From Mesorhizobium caraganae (GTDB lineage Bacteria; Pseudomonadota; Alphaproteobacteria; Rhizobiales; Rhizobiaceae), in contig NZ_JAFCGY010000001.1 in assembly GCF_016836705.1 (NCBI RefSeq), positions 1,178,001 to 1,242,000 on the forward strand: a stretch of 64,000 bases of DNA. Reading direction: 5' to 3'. The position numbers were made by a program, and so were the translations under genes. The number at the start of each line of letters is the position of its first letter. Position 1 is the first letter of the stretch. The notes under the pieces are model-generated. The model was not told the DNA's origin. It saw nothing but the letters and a program-made list of their open reading frames with translations, and did not search any database. Shown piece by piece: positions 62,314-64,000 of this stretch.

Positions 62314-64000
62314 TCACTCGGCCGCCGCCTTGGCCTTGCCGCCGCGCTCGGGGGCCACGCCCTCGAGCGCTGTGATAAGCCTGGTGTGGATGGCGGCGGT
62401 GCGCGCCGGGCTGTCGATCTTCTGTCCCGTCAGGTCGGTGACATAGAAAGTGTCGATGACCTTCTCGCCGAAGGTGGTGATGTGGGCCGAGGCGATGTCG
62501 AGCGACAGGTCCGACAGCGCGCTGGTGATCTCCGACAACAGGCCCGGCCGGTCCAGCCCCTCGACCTCGATCACCGAAAACCGGTTCGATAGCGTGTTGC
62601 GGATTTCGGCGCGCGGCGGAATCTTGAACACCTTGGCGCCGCGCCGCGGCCTGGTGCGCTTCTCGATCATTTCCGGCAGCCAGCTCTTGCCCGACAGCAC
62701 GTCCTCGATCAGCCGGCCGACGCGCTCGGCGCGGCGGCGCTCGTCCTCGTCGCGGTCGAACTCCCTGGAGATCAGGATGATGTCCAGGGCGCGGCCGTCG
62801 GAGGTGGTGAAGATCTGCGCGTCGACGATGTTGCCGCCGGCGCCCGCACAGGCGCCGGCTATGACCGAGAGCAGGCGCGGATGGTCCTGCGCCAGCACGG
62901 TGATCTCGGTCACTGCCTCGAACTGGTGTGTCCTGACCACGGTGGCCAGCTTCTTGCCCGCCGCGTCCGCCTCGCGGATGAATTCGGCGTGGCGCAACTG
63001 GTCGGCAAGATCGACGGTCAAAAGGTAATTCTCATAATGCAGGCCGACATAGCGCTTGCGCGCCTTGTCCGGCCAGTCGGCCAGTGCCTCGGCCAGACGC
63101 TCGCGCGCCGCCGCCGTGCGCTTGGCGCGCGACACCTCCGAGAAGCCGCCGGTCAACAGTAGCTCGGTCTCGTAGTATAGCGTGCGCAGCAACTGGCCCT
63201 TCCAGCCGTTCCAGACGCCTGGCCCGACGCCCCTGATATCGCAGACGGTCAGGATCAACAGTAGCTTCAGCCGTTCGACCGACTGCACGATCGAGGCGAA
63301 ATCCTCGATCGTCTTGCGGTCGTTGAGGTCGCGCGTCTGCGCCGTCATCGACATGACGAGATGGTTCTCGACCAGCCAGGCGACGGTCTCGGTGTCGGCG
63401 GCCGACAGCCCCATATGCGGGCAGATGCGCCGCGCGATCCTTGCGCCGGCCTCGGAGTGATCCTCCGGCCGCCCCTTGGCGATATCATGCAAGAGCACGG
63501 CGACATAAAGCGCTTCGCGGCTCTTCTTCAGCCCCGGCATCAGCGTGTGCGACAGCGGATGCACCTTTTCGCCGTCGCCGCGCTCGATCTCGGCCAGAAC
63601 GCCGATGCAGCGGATCAGGTGCTCGTCCACCGTATAGTGGTGGTACATCGAGAACTGCATCATGGCGACGATCTTGCCGAAGTCGGGGATCAGCTTGCCG
63701 AGCAGGCCGGCCTCGTTCATGCGTCGCAGATTGAGCTCGGCATTGCGGTCCGAGGTCAGGATGTCGAGAAACAGCCGGTTGGCCTCCTCGTCGCGCCGCA
63801 GCGACTTGTTGACGAGACCGAGCGAACGCGTGAGCAGCTTCAGCGCATCGGGATGGAATTCCAGCCCGTGCTTGTCGGCGAACCAGAACAGCCTGAGCAG
63901 ATTGACCGGGTCGCGCTCGAACACCGTGTCGTCGGCGACGTTGATGCGATGGTTGTCGACGATGAAATCGGACGTGCCGGCCAGCTTGCGCTTGCGGCGC
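62314..64000 (-). CDS. glnD: PII uridylyltransferase GlnD, 5' part beyond window
   Basis: The frame is open at the right edge, so the N-terminal nucleotidyltransferase domain is missing and about 562 residues are visible. [14 protein letters not shown] ends the transferase part, the HD domain has [19 protein letters not shown], and two ACT domains follow ([20 protein letters not shown] and [18 protein letters not shown]). GlnD adds or removes UMP on PII according to glutamine level. Confidence 0.93.
   Translation of the reverse strand, partial: RRKRKLAGTSDFIVDNHRINVADDTVFERDPVNLLRLFWFADKHGLEFHPDALKLLTRSLGLVNKSLRRDEEANRLFLDILTSDRNAELNLRRMNEAGLLGKLIPDFGKIVAMMQFSMYHHYTVDEHLIRCIGVLAEIERGDGEKVHPLSHTLMPGLKKSREALYVAVLLHDIAKGRPEDHSEAGARIARRICPHMGLSAADTETVAWLVENHLVMSMTAQTRDLNDRKTIEDFASIVQSVERLKLLLILTVCDIRGVGPGVWNGWKGQLLRTLYYETELLLTGGFSEVSRAKRTAAARERLAEALADWPDKARKRYVGLHYENYLLTVDLADQLRHAEFIREADAAGKKLATVVRTHQFEAVTEITVLAQDHPRLLSVIAGACAGAGGNIVDAQIFTTSDGRALDIILISREFDRDEDERRRAERVGRLIEDVLSGKSWLPEMIEKRTRPRRGAKVFKIPPRAEIRNTLSNRFSVIEVEGLDRPGLLSEITSALSDLSLDIASAHITTFGEKVIDTFYVTDLTGQKIDSPARTAAIHTRLITALEGVAPERGGKAKAAAE

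Noticed and set aside
1..64000. tRNA, rRNA, CRISPR, insertion sequence or prophage
   Set aside because: I looked for tRNA arms, regular repeat-spacer arrays, transposase motifs and phage genes and saw none. A covariance-model search would be needed to exclude a tRNA.

Overview
The window looks like a chromosomal segment from a Mesorhizobium-like member of the Hyphomicrobiales. The support is high GC, exo genes in the Sinorhizobium order, a RegB/RegA pair, MmcB, a glnD-murJ-trpS-usp-nfuA neighbourhood, and short palindromic repeats of the kind common in this group. The genus is an inference from gene content, since no search was possible.

Left edge (1-3650): a lasso-peptide operon on the minus strand. 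It encodes a precursor, the RRE protein B1, the transglutaminase-like protease B2, and an asparagine-synthetase-like cyclase cut by the window edge. A divergent nucleotidyltransferase gene follows. The precursor has canonical leader spacing, a predicted nine-residue Gly1-Asp9 ring and a C-terminal Ser.

3796-25328: an exopolysaccharide region. exoL-A-M-O-N-P follow the mirror image of the succinoglycan cluster order. An ExoO/U-type glycosyltransferase, an exoK-like glycanase, UDP-glucose dehydrogenase, four GT4-type transferases, a Wzx-type flippase, a polysaccharide pyruvyl transferase and a second secreted GH16 enzyme lie on the other side of exoL. A recurring operator-like element, typically two 14-bp TTGC-N6-GCAA-type boxes 22 bp apart, sits upstream of most transcription units here and also upstream of the lasso precursor.

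25350-29642: a DJ-1/PfpI remnant, a metallophosphoesterase, propionyl-CoA synthetase, a DUF2259-like exported protein and a 38-residue membrane peptide. 29964-33232: a second RiPP-like locus with B1, B2, an HPr-kinase-like kinase, a nucleotidyltransferase and two tandem tiny precursors. Their leaders are lasso-like, but their predicted cores lack the ring acid and no cyclase gene is present. This is the best candidate for an undescribed system in the window.

33283-45062: one long minus-strand operon for uptake and phosphorylation of a polyol or triose. It encodes a two-ATPase ABC importer, an ATP-type dihydroxyacetone kinase, and a PTS-type dihydroxyacetone kinase whose phosphorelay is split into separate EIIA, HPr and EI proteins. 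45296-57790 holds housekeeping and accessory genes: PIG-L deacetylase, DMT transporter, hrpB with an in-frame palindromic insertion, regB/regA, nhaA, an SDR/ECF-sigma pair, mmcB, OsmC, a copper-type MerR regulator and an L,D-transpeptidase. 57908-64000 holds nfuA-like, usp, trpS, murJ and the 3' part of glnD, with tandem palindromic repeats between usp and trpS. I saw no rRNA, tRNA, CRISPR array, insertion sequence or prophage.
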